From Posidonia oceanica (lineage: Eukaryota; Streptophyta; Magnoliopsida; Alismatales; Posidoniaceae): a stretch of 64,000 nucleotides of DNA. The position numbers and the translations under genes are program-made. The notes beneath the pieces are model-generated. The model searched no databases and was not told the DNA's origin. It worked only from the letters and a program-made list of their open reading frames with translations. How positions within the stretch are numbered: position 1 is the first letter of the stretch; each line of letters begins with the position of its first letter. Location of the stretch: the NCBI GenBank assembly GCA_037176725.1, contig JAZBRS010000050.1, positions 19,734,001 to 19,798,000 on the forward strand, read 5' to 3'. This document shows, in pieces, positions 43,036-55,500 of the stretch.

Positions 43036-46000
43036 TGTAGACAATCTAATTTTCACAAATCGAGATGATGAACTCCACTCTAGCTTGGAAAACTTCGAGA
43101 ATGTTTTCCTCTAACTTGTTTAAACCTAATTACTCAAAAAACCTAGTTTCTCCACAAATTAAATTCACCGCAATTAACACTTAGCCTTTTGTTCACAAAA
43201 AAATCATTTTCTCAAACTAACTTGTCATCCAATTTATGTCCTTCAAAACATATTCAAATCAATTTAGAATTCAACAAAACCACTTCCATCAACATGATCA
43301 TACTTTTCTCTAGATAAAATACTATTGCACAGCTAAAATAGACCACCAAGCCACATTTGACTGGTCTTGCAAAACACATGCCTGAAGCACACCTGTGGCA
43401 CATTGTGCACTCACATTGTGGCATTACGTTTGGTAAGCACGTTTTCTCATATTTTAGCATATCAACATATTGAATTAGGTTTTGTTTGGATTTGATCTTA
43501 ACCTCTGCTTGCATCCAACGACCTACATGCACTTGCCTCCCAATAAATACCCATCCAACACCAATATAAACCGAAGCTACCCCCCTTACTCCCGCTAACA
43601 GCCGTTACTGTGGGGAAGAGGAGAGGAAGAGAGCAACAGCAGCAATCACAGTTCTCCACCTCTTCCTCCTCTCCACCACCTCTCCAACCCTTCTCCACTC
43701 GGCACTCCACCTCAAAACCACCCCCTCTCAGCCATCGACCATCACCAACCACCAGCAACAACTCCACCGGCCAACCACCTCAACCCATCACTAACGGCCA
43801 ACACCACCACAGCCACCTCAACGCCATCAACTCCAACCACCACCACAACAGCCACCTTCAGCAACACGACATCGACCACCTCTCTCCATTCACCACCAGC
43901 CAACCAAGCAACCCATCTGCAGAACCTCACCACCCCCAAACACCACCATCACCTCACCACAGTCCAGCACCACCTAACAACCACCTTCCATCCACACCCA
44001 CAAACAACCCATTTCATTGCAGCAACACCTCACTTCACCAAACACCACCAGCAACCGTCGAGCATTCACCTTTCGCCCACACCTACGAACAACCCACTTC
44101 CTAAAAGCAACACCTCCCATCTTAGTCCACCACCACAGCAACCTACCGACATGCCACTATAACCCACTTGCAACCTAACAGTAGCCCACATCAAAACCAT
44201 AAACCAAAATTATCCACCAACAATCATCACACCTATCGGCCAGCAACATCAGCACCATCGCCTTCTACCACTTCCGATTACTTCCTCGCACCAGCAGCAG
44301 CTCTCAAAGAAAACACTGCCATCGCAAATCAGCACCAACCGTCCAACAGCAATCCGAAACACCATCATCGGCAGCCCATCCAAAGAGTAAATGGGATCAT
44401 CCACCATGGACAAGAGCACTGGGCTGAAGCGCCGTCACCAGAGTTCACTCCCAAGAAAGAAGAGGAACAAATCCCCTCCGAGGCAACCAAAAACACAGGA
44501 GAAAGCCTTAGGCGTGCTTTTCCAGGGCATTGCTCCTGTGTGTTTCCGGTAAGTATTTCCGGCGACCTCGTTTCTGATTTCTGGCATATACATTCGATTT
44601 GTTTTCTACGGAACTTTTAATTCCACGGTTGGATTTTCATAATTCGTTTTTATTTGTTTTTCTTATTCAATTGTCTTTATTTTGGTAGATGGCATGATTA
44701 AATAAGATATCTGGAGTAGAAGTTATGATCATTTGAATTATGACAGGTCATTAAGATTTTGTTATCTTTGTCACTTGCATCTTTTGGTGTTTACTAAATA
44801 ATTTCTTTTACGTTTGTTATTTTCTTGATCGACTTATCAATCTTTTAGAATAGATGTTGCCGTTAAATTTGTATACCAATATAAACATATTTTGTAAAGG
44901 TATTTGGAGATATCACCCTCTAAAATAGTCATATTATGCACATTCATGCACTTTTCCGTTTGGTCGTCATCAGTTCCATCTATGTTTATTTGTCATCCAA
45001 TCGTTGCATTACCTTGATATTCATTACTGACTTATCTCTCTCGATTATCTATGATTTGGTATATCATTAGCATACTTTTGATCTTAATTTTAGGAGTTAT
45101 AAGTCCTCATCTTTCAGCATATAGTATGTTTGCCCCGTTTTATATTTTTTTCCCACTTCTCTTTGTTAGAATATAGACATCTAACTCAAAATCAATTGGC
45201 TATGAGTGTAGGGGTCCATCTATATATAATCGTAAGTCCTAGTCCTCACTTTTTTAATGTGGGATTATTCCAACACTCCCCCTCACTTGTAGCATATTTT
45301 AGGTCCAACAAGTGTCTCTTTTAAACATGGGTGGATGTGTGTGGACTTACCTGTTTGAGCCTCTTTTGGCTCTAATACCATATTAGAATATAGACATTCA
45401 ACTCAAAACCAATTAGCTATGAGTAGAGGGGTCCATTTATATATAACCAATTGCCAATTGGTTTTGAGTTAGATGTCCACATTTCAACATGGTATCAGAG
45501 CCAAAAGAGGCCTAAACGGGTCCAAGTCCACATACATCCACCCATATTTAAAAGAAACAGTTGTTAGACCTAAAATAGGCCACAAGTGAGGGAGAGTGTT
45601 GGAATAGTCCCACATTGAAAAAGTGAGGACTGTGACTTGTGGTTATATATAGATGAACCCCTCTACTCATAGCTAATTGGTTTTGAATTGGATGTCCATA
45701 TTCTAACACTCTTGACTTGAATCGTTTGTTGTTCTGTGAGTGATCGAATGTGAGAGACTGAGTCATTCGACTCGAGCATATGGGAAGACCCAACACCTTC
45801 TTCGTGCATTGTCGGAATACGAACGAATCTTTGGTTGTGATGACTGCTTTATCCTTTGGTTGGTTTGGAGTTATTTATGTTTTCCTTTATTTTTATTGTA
45901 GTTTTCCTTGTCTTCCCCTGTTTTCAATAGATTAGGTAGTGACTCTCATTTTACACACTTTTTTTATTTTGATTCCCTCATTTATCATTTTCATGCTTGG

Positions 46001-46054
46001 ATCACTAGCGTAACCCACTTGTACACCTTTACCATGAGATTTTCCATGGTTACA
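43036..46054 (+). repeat. Diverged Tat-like solo LTR (E)
   Basis: Its boundaries come from comparison with the empty site at 54690. It starts TGTAGACAATCTAATTTTCAC, compared here as TGTAGAC and ATTTTCAC, like the A and B LTR starts, and ends GGTTACA. The flanks TCTTT (43031-43035) and CCTTC (46055-46059) look like a decayed target duplication. Inside are a TATA-like ATAAATA near 43550, a Pro/Ser/His-coding-like leader (43610-44540), a donor-like GTAAGT at 44549, and a U5 with CCCAACACCTTC near 45790 and TAGTGACTCTC near 45938 that parallel B at 12217 and 12430. A palindromic TRIM is inserted at 45164-45708. Confidence 0.7.
45164..45708. mobile_element. Palindromic TRIM (head-to-head inverted dimer)
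   Basis: The right half reads forward: LTR 3' piece, primer site TGGTATCAGAGCC (about 45491), short internal region, GTGAGGGAGAG polypurine, and a 112-bp LTR (45597-45708, TGTTGGAATA to ATTCTAACA). The left half is the diverged reverse complement: a 112-bp LTR (45164-45275), polypurine complement, internal region, primer-site complement (CTCTAATACCA) and an LTR piece. The halves meet near 45450. Neither half encodes protein. CTCTT flanks both outer ends (45159-45163 and 45709-45713), so the dimer is bounded by one target duplication. Confidence 0.85.
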
Positions 46055-46185
46055 CCTTCCAAGACAATTTCTACTAGACGAACAACAAGAGCTTTGTGTC
46101 CTTCATCAAGACACACAAAAAAAACACGAAAGACCCTAATGTTCAAGTAAAACGACCTTCCCTTCGTTTTGATTATCCCATTCAA
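46055..46185. repeat. Continuation of repeat F region, copy 1
   Basis: CCTTCCAAGACAATTTCTAC through AAGTAAAACGACCTT aligns with 54691-54800. Similarity stops near 46180 and 54805. It marks the right flank of the E insertion. Confidence 0.7.
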
Positions 46186-46950
46186 TAAGAGGAGGTTGGA
46201 GAAGAGGGAGGCCCTTAAACCAACCTCTTACGCTCATGGCGTGGATAATCAATAAGAACCCAAAAGAAGCATCAGTGCATGGTTTTTCTTTATCACCCAA
46301 GTTTTGGGAAAATGCAGATGTGAGTGCTCTAGTGGTGGTCATTGTTTGTTCTAGAAAGAGTGGAGTTTGGGTCTAGGGCCACATGGTGGCTGTAGAAGAA
46401 GAAGAAAAATTAATTGTTCATCTTGGTTCTTTATTTGTGTAGTCTTCGTAGAATATTTGTAATCTTATCATGTATTTGGATTGTATTTGTTTCGACTCTT
46501 GTTTGGTCACCAATGCTTCTTGTATTTATGGTCCGTGTGATGTGTGCAATAGTAACCACAATTTCCCAACACCATCATATTTCTTTTACATTTGTTCAAA
46601 TTTTGTGCCATGTTGGCTCATTTGTTTGATTGCTTTGATTGTTTTGGCTTTTTTTTTGAATAATCTATATTATAAGTGGTACATCAGTCTTTTTTTAAAG
46701 GAAAATTCATGTTCGACAAATCCATTTGTTTGGATTTTTTTTGTGTATCATGGACTCATTTGTTAGCCTTTCTCTTATACTGTGGATTTCTCAAGTTCAA
46801 AAACAGGTCTCAATTTACACAATACATTTGATAGCTAAATAAAAATTAAATTTGTTTGATTTATAAATTGTTGATTTAAATAGATAGAATAACGAACATG
46901 CCCATGGATAGGGGAGACATCATATCCATGCATATTTTGCATGGGATTGA
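46186..46950. other. Intergenic DNA
   Basis: T-rich on the plus strand. No gene or repeat is recognised. Confidence 0.4.
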
Positions 46951-46979
46951 TGCCATTTGCATTGTGTTAGGGGTGCATT

Positions 46980-47379
46980 TGCGCAAATGCCGATTTCTTT
47001 TTCAAATATCCGGTCAAATCTGAATCCGAATACAAATGTATATTTTAAAAAAATCTCAAATACGAATGCGGATTTAAATCTCTCTTTTTTTCCAAATACG
47101 AATATAGATATTTGGATAATTATTAATATTTTTTTATTTTAAAAACCTAAGTACCTGATAAACTAAGTGCCTTATAACCTAAGTGTACAAGTGATTAAGT
47201 GTATGTTTATTAATATTATTTTATCTTGTTACCATTGCTTATTTGGTTTTAACTTCTAGGTTTTATCAGTCCACCTCCTCCTTCACACAACTTCACCTCA
47301 CTTGCCACTGCACCTCTGCCTCCTCCCTCCTACGTCTGGCTCCACCTCCTCATCCTACGTTCGACTCCACCTCCTCTAC
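46980..47379. repeat. AT-rich GAATACG-type repeats followed by a Pro-coding minisatellite
   Basis: 46990-47120 contains repeated variants of AAATACGAAT and CCGAATACAAA. An inverted counterpart with ATTCGTATTTGTAT lies at 51470-51590. Such words are typical of subterminal regions of some plant DNA transposons. 47258-47379 holds units of about 30 bp with CTCCACCTCC and CCTACGT. The minisatellite is interrupted at 47380 by a solo LTR and resumes at 50705. Confidence 0.45.
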
Positions 47380-50300
47380 TATAACGACCTTGGTCATCAC
47401 CCTCCTAATAAATTCACATATTCCATTTTTTTATCATAACTGAATCCAAATTCAAATACCATAACATAAATAATAACATTAGAATAGAATATCTACTCAA
47501 GACCCTCGATGTGTGGCTGAGTCACACCTCTATATGCACTAGCAAGAAATCCAACTTTTAATCTGTACCTACAAAATACAAATAAAATATACGTGAGTGA
47601 CCACTAAAAAGGTCACCCAGCACATACCCACCAAAAGCAATTCCAGGTAGAACTCATCTCTGCAAAATAAACTAAAATCTAGGAAAAACACAGGGGTAGA
47701 ATGCACCGCCTGAATGCATGAGACCTATAGAAAATCCTTCTGACATAAATCTAGGCGAGAAATCCATTAGAAAATCTCTAAATTGAAACTCACATACAAC
47801 CAAAACATGCATCACAATATTGATGCTACTAACATAAAACCTCTAAATTCATGATGCATACTAGTTACAAAGGCATGCATAAGAAAAACCCACATTAGAC
47901 TCCTGAAATCAAAAACTCAGTCACAAAACCCAACATAACTAGACAAATCGTGCAAATTAAACACGTGCCGCAAATGCACGAGTCCAACGCGACAGACCAT
48001 CTGTAGATCTTCTGTCTACAATCTGCCAAATGGCCCACACAGGCACCAAGGCATAGAAAACAATACCAAAATAGAAATAAACATGAAAACTCTAAACATG
48101 CTATCTCAAAACCAATCCACTCTATCTTTCAAATCTGGGTACACAATGTACTTCTCATATAGAAGCCACGATAACCAAACCACAGAAACCATGATGCATT
48201 TTATCATAAAAACATGCATCCAAAACTCGATATCAATAATAATCTGTTGAAACCACAAAACCAACCATAGTATGTCGTGTCACCAGACGCCAAGAAACCA
48301 ACACTGGCCCACAAGTAGTCATCTAAAAGTACTTCACTACGACAGACGAGCCACCCTACGAGGAGCTCCCCTGTCCCGGGTCCTACCTCTGAAGAACCCT
48401 CACCACTTTCCAATATAGGACATCACTAGAAGCAAGATACGTGCATATCATGCTCTGGCCAAACACCGTAAAGTACACCCATCGACATCCTAAGTCTCAG
48501 CACTCGGACCACCTAGAGTATCATAGTTCTTGACCTTACCAGCACCTAATGCTCGAACCACAGCCTCAATCCTCTTATTCTTCAAACCTTAACCTTGGCT
48601 CTCTTGGTTCTCAAATAACACAGTGAAAATCCTTTAAAACTCTTTTTATCATTTTCCAAATCACTTTGAAGGAAAACATTTAAAACTTCTCAAATAAACC
48701 AAAACCACTCTTCAACAAAACAAGCCACAACTTCCTATTGTTCCAAGAAAAAAGCACGACCCAAACGTGTGGGTCTCATGTGCCACCAGTGCGCCTGTGC
48801 TCTGGAGCATTTTGCTCAAAACAAAGCTACATTGAAAATATCAACTAAAAATCATACTTTCTGATCAATAAAGCTATCCAGAAGTATCACTATTATATAT
48901 CAAACAGAAGGTCTTGAAGTCTAATATACAATAAGACAAACACCACCAAAATTTGATCACAAGAGTTTAAGAAATACTCAAAACAAGACATAAGTGTCAT
49001 TCTGAAGAACATGAGCACAATAGAAATCTGCTACAAAGAATCATACATTTAGGATATCATAAGCATCTAGAAAAACACGTATCATATACCAAATTCAAGA
49101 TCTTGGAATTATCCATACAATGCATTCAAAATCACTGAAATCCGATAATCATAACTCAAGATATGATCAAATAAAGACAGCAACATCAAATAGCAACCAG
49201 AGTTGCAACAAGAAAATCCCTCTTCAAATGATACATAAATCCACGTCTAAATCATCAAATCAACCAGAAACTTCACTTTTGATTCAAACGTCAAGATAAA
49301 CCTCGCATGCATCTAAGATTTAAAGATCAATTCCCTAAATCATGCTCTTTACTAGGGTATGTACACATGTAAATCTCAATAACTGAACCATTCCGAGAAG
49401 CTGCTACTAAAATCTAAGTCTTTAGGTCTCTATACCAATCCTATATATCATTTTGAAGGTCATGAAATTATCTTTCCAACAAGCCTAAGATCATCAACAT
49501 CTAATAATCCTAGCTCTTAATGTGATCAAATCAATGCAGCATGGTCAGACTGCAATTGAATTATGGCAAGCACATATATCTTTCAAAACCTACTTGAATC
49601 CATGTATCAATCATCAATTAGACTAGAAATTTCTCATTAAAGTTCCTTCTTCTCAATATCAACATGGTTGCTCAGGAAAACATGTGTATATCCTCAAGTT
49701 GTAAGCCAATAGCTAAATTACAAGCTCAAAACTTAAGCATACAAACTACAGGTGTGTACCTTGAGTCTAAAGCATACGAACGCAACTCCTCGCTGGCTGT
49801 CCAAGTTCACTGGAGCTTCGATCACAATCTCCCTCTCTTCCAATCACAGCCAAACCTCAAGCAAAATCCAAAGAAATCAACACATGTGAAGGGAGAAAAG
49901 ATGAACCCAATAAAATCCAAGCTCAAGTTCACCTCTACAGCAACCCAACTATAGCACAAACCACTAAAAATCCTCCTCCGACAAGCTCCATTGCAAAACC
50001 ACCTCTTCGCCTACATGCACAGTTGTAAATAGCCTCTTCCTCAAGCTCAATCTCCTTCTCCCTTTCACGGTCTCTCTTCTCCCCCTTCCTCTTCATCTTG
50101 TTCTCTACTTATTTCATTTCTTTCTTATAAAGAGTGGTTGTTGCATCCTTTTATAAAAGTCCTTTAAGTCCTTGAGCAGGTGACGAGTGGCAACACACCT
50201 GTCCCAACTGATCATTAGATCCCTCTAATCAAGATTATCACCTTCCTCAATCAATCACACATCCAAAAAGACACTACATAAGTTACTAATCTCCCAACAA

Positions 50301-50704
50301 ATCCTCCTCTAGCTGGTCGTCGAACGACTGAACAATCACAAATTGGCGCCATCGAACGACCACAAACTGATCACCATCGAACGACCACAACCTAGTCAAC
50401 GCTGAGCAACAACACAGCATAAGCTAGTCGCCAACGAACGATTGCACGAGCACCAACTAGTCACCACTAAACAACCACACGCAAGTCACTGTCGAATGAC
50501 CGAGTGACCACACGCAAGTCGCTATCAAACGACCGAGCAACCACATGCAAGTCGCTGCTGAACAGTTGAGTGGCCACACACAAGTCACTGTCGAATGACT
50601 GAGCGACCACACGCAAGACTTAGGCATGTGGCTAAAACACGCCACTCAAACATGTAAGCAAAACGCATGAGAGACGCGCAACCCCAAAGATCATAGATGT
50701 CACA
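47380..50704 (-). repeat. Tekay-like solo LTR 1 (3.3 kb)
   Basis: On the minus strand it starts TGTGACATCTATG at 50704 and ends GGTCGTTATA at 47380. Compare TGTAACATATG and GGTCGTTTCA in solo LTR 2 and TGTAACATCC in element C. It carries the shared block CGTGAGTGACCAC and GGTCACCCAGCACA at 47594-47625. It splits the minisatellite. The flanks TCTAC (47375-47379) and CCTGC (50705-50709) fit a mutated 5-bp target duplication. No internal retroelement sequence remains. Confidence 0.7.
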
Positions 50705-51065
50705 CCTGCCTACGTTCGGCTCCAACTCCCCTGCCTATGTCCTTCTAGCTCCGCCTCTCCGTCCTATGTCAGCTACTCAGTTGGCCCCAACTCCATCTCC
50801 CTCTCCGCTTGCACTACCACTGCGCCTCCGCCTCCTCCCTCCTACATTTGGCTCCACCTCCTCTGCCTACGTCCGTCTCTACCTCCCCTACCTACATCCT
50901 TCCGGCTCCACCTCCCCCTCCTATGTCAACTACTCAATTGGCTCTGGCTCTGGCTCCCCCTCTGCCTGCGAGCATGCCTCCCCCTCCAGCTCTTCACTCC
51001 TGCCTCCCCCTTCACCTGTGGTCCTGCCTCCCCTTACTATTGAATCTATTTCTTGCCTCCCTCTC
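50705..51065. repeat. Pro/Ser-coding minisatellite, second part
   Basis: About ten imperfect units of about 30 bp contain GGCTCCACCTCC, CTGCCTAC and GTC. It continues the minisatellite at 47258-47379. Frames at 50697-51089 are open because of the repeat composition and I do not call them genes. Confidence 0.6.
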
Positions 51066-51636
51066 CTAATTGCTATGGAATGTGCTTAGTAAGCACTAAG
51101 CAAAGTCAACTTTAATCATGCTTATTGAATGTTGAGATGTTGTGTTTAATTATGTTGTCTTCGATTATATGCTTAATAATGCATGTTTTCAATTAATTTT
51201 TATTTTGATTTTAGGCATGATGTGCACTAATCCTTCATGTCAACAATCTACAATGACCTTGATATAGCATTACAAGATACTTCAAGTTCTCTTTTAGAAA
51301 CTACCAAGAAAAAGAAGTTGACATTTTCTTATTTAGAACCTTAACTTTGTGATATGGTTACAAATGGTGTTTTAGTGATGTAGTTGGGTGATGTTGAACA
51401 ATCATTATGCACAAACTTGAATTTTTCTTGTATGTGTTTGGATTTTATTTGTTTTTGTTCCCATTCGTTTTAACCGTATTTGTATTCGACAATATTCGAC
51501 GAATATTCGGGAAATTATTCGTATTTGTATCCTAACATATATCTGTATTCGTGTTTGTATTCGAAAATTGAAAATAAATACAAACATGGTAAAGGATACA
51601 ACTAATCCATTGTGTTGCTGTTGTGTTGTTGTTGGG
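51066..51636. other. AT-rich DNA with inverted GAATACG-type repeats
   Basis: 51470-51590 holds ATTCGTATTTGTAT and TATTCGACGAATATTCG words, in inverted orientation to 46990-47120. Together they may bound a non-autonomous DNA transposon. No gene is seen. Confidence 0.35.
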
Positions 51637-51884
51637 AATTTAAACATAATCAAACATTACAACTAATCATATCACTTAATCACATTTCCAAAGCACCACT
51701 ACTCCCAGATGTCTACTTCAATGCAACAAAATAATCGTTCTCGAAACTAAAAAGTACAACTACAAAGATCACTCTATCGTTTACAGAACAAGATATACAA
51801 CAACTTAATAATCAAAAATTAAGCATTCTCTCATCTAAGAAATTACACATAATTAGACATTATAACTAATCCTATCAATTAATC
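51637..51884. repeat. Tandem repeat F, copy 2, left part
   Basis: It aligns with 42588-42835. It ends in TAATC (51880-51884), the left target duplication of solo LTR 2. Confidence 0.75.
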
Positions 51885-54493
51885 TGAAACGACCTCTGTC
51901 ACAATAGTTCAAATAAAAGCCTAAAAGAATTCTATCTAAATAACAATCTTCAATATATAATGATAAACAACCTACAACTAAATATTCTACCCAAGAACCT
52001 GTGGTGTGCAGCTACGTGACTCTAGCTATATGCACTAGAGAGAGAAACTGCTACATATCTGCACCTGCAAAACTAAAATCACAAGCACACGTGAGTGACC
52101 ACCAAAAGGTCACCCAGCACACACTCCACAATAAAACCGAAAAAGCTCGAAAAAACCAACCGCGCAAAAGCCAGGTCTACAGTACAACTGATTGCAAACA
52201 AACCTGAGGTTCACCACTAGAACTAAAGGCACAGAAAGAACTTAAAATCTGTTGGGAGCATGTAGAAAATCTCTAAAACAGCGTCTCTCCAAAACTTGTA
52301 GCCACACAGGCAAACCACTAAAAACATGATGCACTCAATCCATATGGCGTGCATCAGAAAGGTCATATCAGAAACCACTGAAATCACCACACACACACGT
52401 CGAAAACCTATCGTGTTGCCTAGTGCCAAGCAACCGACTCTGGCCACAAGTAGCCGTCGAAACGCACTGCACTGCCATGGACAAGCCATCCTGCTAGGAG
52501 CCTATCCGTCCCGGGTCCAACCTCTAAAGAACCCTCTACAATGTCCACTCTAAGGACATCACCAAAAACTAGGCACGTGTATATCTCGCTCTGGCCAAAC
52601 CACACAGAGTCCACCTTCTTGACATCCTAGTCTCAGTGCCCAGAGCAACCAGAGTCTCATGTCTCCAAGTCCAGCCAGCACCTCAACCCTCGGACCTCAA
52701 CCTTGGTCTTGTAAACAACTATCTAGAGGTATCATACAGCCTGGATTCGTCGACACTTACCTGTAGCTTCTTAGTCTCTGAACCTCAACTTAGGCATTGT
52801 ACTCGACCACCTAGGAATATCATCATATCTCCTGGTCTCGGCAACACAATCCTCTGATTTCTTGGTCCATAAAACAAAATAGCGGTAAAACCTTTCAAAA
52901 CATTCTCATAAGTTTTTTCCCAAATAATTTCGAAAACATTTTAAACATACACCAAACACTTGTTTAAAACACAATCCAGAAAACAGGCCACAATTTCATT
53001 GTTGGGCCAAACCACATGACCAATCTGCACCTCCAATCTACGCCTGTAACCCGCGCCTATCATCCATGCCTATCACCCGCACCCCAGGAGCAAAAATAGG
53101 GCAATTGAAATACTACAACAAGCAGATACCCGCAAAAACCAACACACAAACTAGAAAATTGTATATAATATACCTAAAAGAAGATTTCAAAATTATCTAT
53201 CATTTGTAATTGAAACCACAAGCTTCCGATATCAAACTTCAAAGCCAGCATCTTGCTCAGTGAATAGTGTTCTCCGAGAGCTCATGCAATCCATTTAATC
53301 ACAGTAAAATCTTGTAAAATCATCGAAAAATATTGTAAATTATCCACACAACAATATTTAATCTTGCAACATCATTCCACAACATTAATTGCATTATTGA
53401 AGCTCAGTGAAGCATGTACCTCAAACTGAAGCATGCAACCCAACAACCACAATAGAACCCAACCTAAACATTGGCAGCCTCTTCGTCGGAGCTCCCAATT
53501 CAGCCGCTCCTACCTTCAATCGAGCTCAGCCGAATAACCCAAAGCCCACAATGCATCCAACATACAAAGAACAATACAAGCAAACACCCATGTGGGGAAA
53601 TGGAGATGAACCCAACACCATAACCGAGCTCAACTCACCACTGCAACCACACACGCAGCAGAGAGAAGATCGTCAACGATAATACTCCGATTAGAGCTTC
53701 CACAGGCACCGATCAGAGCACTCCTCCTTCCCCACGAGAACATCCACTCACGCAGGAACTCCCCACAACTCTCATTCTCTCTCGGCAAACACTCTCCCTC
53801 AAGGAAGAGCTTAGAGAACACTCCACCTCTCCTCTCCTCTCCTCAATCTCTCTTAAAGGCTCAAAACTCACAAGCTGTTGCTAGGAATGAGAGAAGTGGT
53901 GTAGCCTCCTCTCCTTATAAAGCCGCGAGGCCAAAGGCACACATGCAGCCAAGAGGACAGGTGTCTACATGCACATAACCATCTCCACCCACAAGTCACA
54001 CATTACACACCACTTGCACACACATTGTTCACACATGGTAGCATAGCCTCAACACTTGCACCCACAAATCCTTAGAGCAAGGTATGTGCATGAACAAACT
54101 CATGCATAAAATCCAAACCACTTGTATTAACCCATGAGCATGTAAACTACTTATGCAAGGGACCAATAATCAATATCGAATGCCTCCAAGATACTTCACT
54201 AATCATCACTAAAATCCCATGGAGCCAAAATTATTAATTACAAATAAGATCCTAATCCAAATCATCCTTTGATAAATTACAACCATCAACACAAAACCAA
54301 GTGAGATGACCAATCCCCAAACTAAAGCTCACAACTAATCGCACTCTGGAACACTAAAACACGTCAAAAGTGCACGTTAGTAAACCACGCCTACAATACC
54401 TGTTGGTTACCCGTGCCAAGCACACAGGCCATTCAACCACACCAATTAGATGCACGAATTGAATGTGTAAACAAAAGAATCACATATGTTACA
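51885..54493 (-). repeat. Tekay-like solo LTR 2 (2.6 kb)
   Basis: On the minus strand it starts TGTAACATATGTGATTC at 54493 and ends GAGGTCGTTTCA at 51885. A perfect 5-bp duplication TAATC flanks it (51880-51884 and 54494-54498). The empty-site sequence is visible in repeat F copy 1 near 42835. It shares CACGTGAGTGACCACC and GGTCACCCAGCACA with solo LTR 1. No internal sequence or second LTR is present, so it arose by LTR-LTR recombination. Confidence 0.88.
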
Positions 54494-54810
54494 TAATCGG
54501 AATTTCAGAGGACCTTTACTCTCAGTTGTATACTTGACGACAACAAAATAATCGTTTTCGAAACGACAAATTAAAGATCATACAAACTAATCGTATCAGT
54601 TAAATCAGTTCATTTTGACAAGACCATATTACTCATGTAAATGCAAAACTAACAAGACCAATGAAAGAGCAACATAAAAAAAAAAATCATTAACCTTCCC
54701 AGACAATTTCTACTAGAGGAACAACAGCAGCTTTGTGTCATTCATCAAGACAAAAAAAAAACATGAAAGCCCTAATGTTCAAGTAAAATGACCTTATCTT
54801 TGTTTTGACG
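54494..54810. repeat. Repeat F region, copy 2, right part
   Basis: It aligns first with 42840-43035 (TTTTGACAAGACCATATTAC shared) and then with 46055-46180. It thus shows the sequence before the E insertion. Confidence 0.75.
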
Positions 54811-54949
54811 ACGCTAATATCACAGGCAATACACCAAAGAAAGAAAGAGCGACAATCTACAAAAAAAAAAAGGTAAACAATGATTCTTATATATGGTAAG
54901 TACAACGAGTTGAAATACAGAGAATGCATGCAACAGCAACATCATACCC

Positions 54950-55500
54950 CAAAGTGGAAACTTACGCTTCCTCTCCTTGGAGAACAATGAAAGGAGCAAG
55001 ACCCAAAGAGTTTCAACACAAATTTGGAAGCTCCACATAAGCTAACACTTCCTCACCTTGGAAACTAACACTTCAACGATAGCAATAGTGCCAAGATCAA
55101 TGAAGTCAAGCACCACCAAACACCACCAAAAAAAAAATAGAAAACCCCAAAATAAGACAAAGAAAGGACGAACAAACCAATACATGAAAATTTTTAACAC
55201 AAACCTACAAGTTCCAGGACATTAGAAGAGTCAGCCAGACACTTCCTCTCCAACAAGAAAAAACAACAACAACAGCTCCCTCATGGTCATGGAACGCCAG
55301 TAGAAGCAACCCCTACCAAATAAACATAAAAACATAAAATATGAGAAATAGGAAGGAACAAACCATCAAACGAAAAGATCCAACACAAACCTTCAAGTTT
55401 GCCGCACGATAGACGACTCTGGCAGACGCTTCCTTTGCAGGAAGAAAGACCAACAGCAAGGACGACAAACACCAAAACCCCTAATAACCATTCTCCTCAA
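54950..55500. repeat. Diverged tandem repeat, three units
   Basis: Three imperfect units contain ACACTTCCTC or ACGCTTCCTT, CAACACAAACCT-CAAGTT and a run of A/C-rich sequence. Unit length is roughly 170-200 bp. I cannot tell which element they belong to. Confidence 0.45.

Noticed and set aside
43610..44620. Two Pro/Ser/His/Asn-rich frames (164 and 150 residues)
   Set aside because: They lie in the leader part of solo LTR E, match the position and composition of the LTR leader in element B, and show no domain.
50697..51089. 130-residue Pro/Ser-rich frame
   Set aside because: It is a minisatellite translation, and a parallel frame is open as well. The same repeat resumes on the other side of solo LTR 1.
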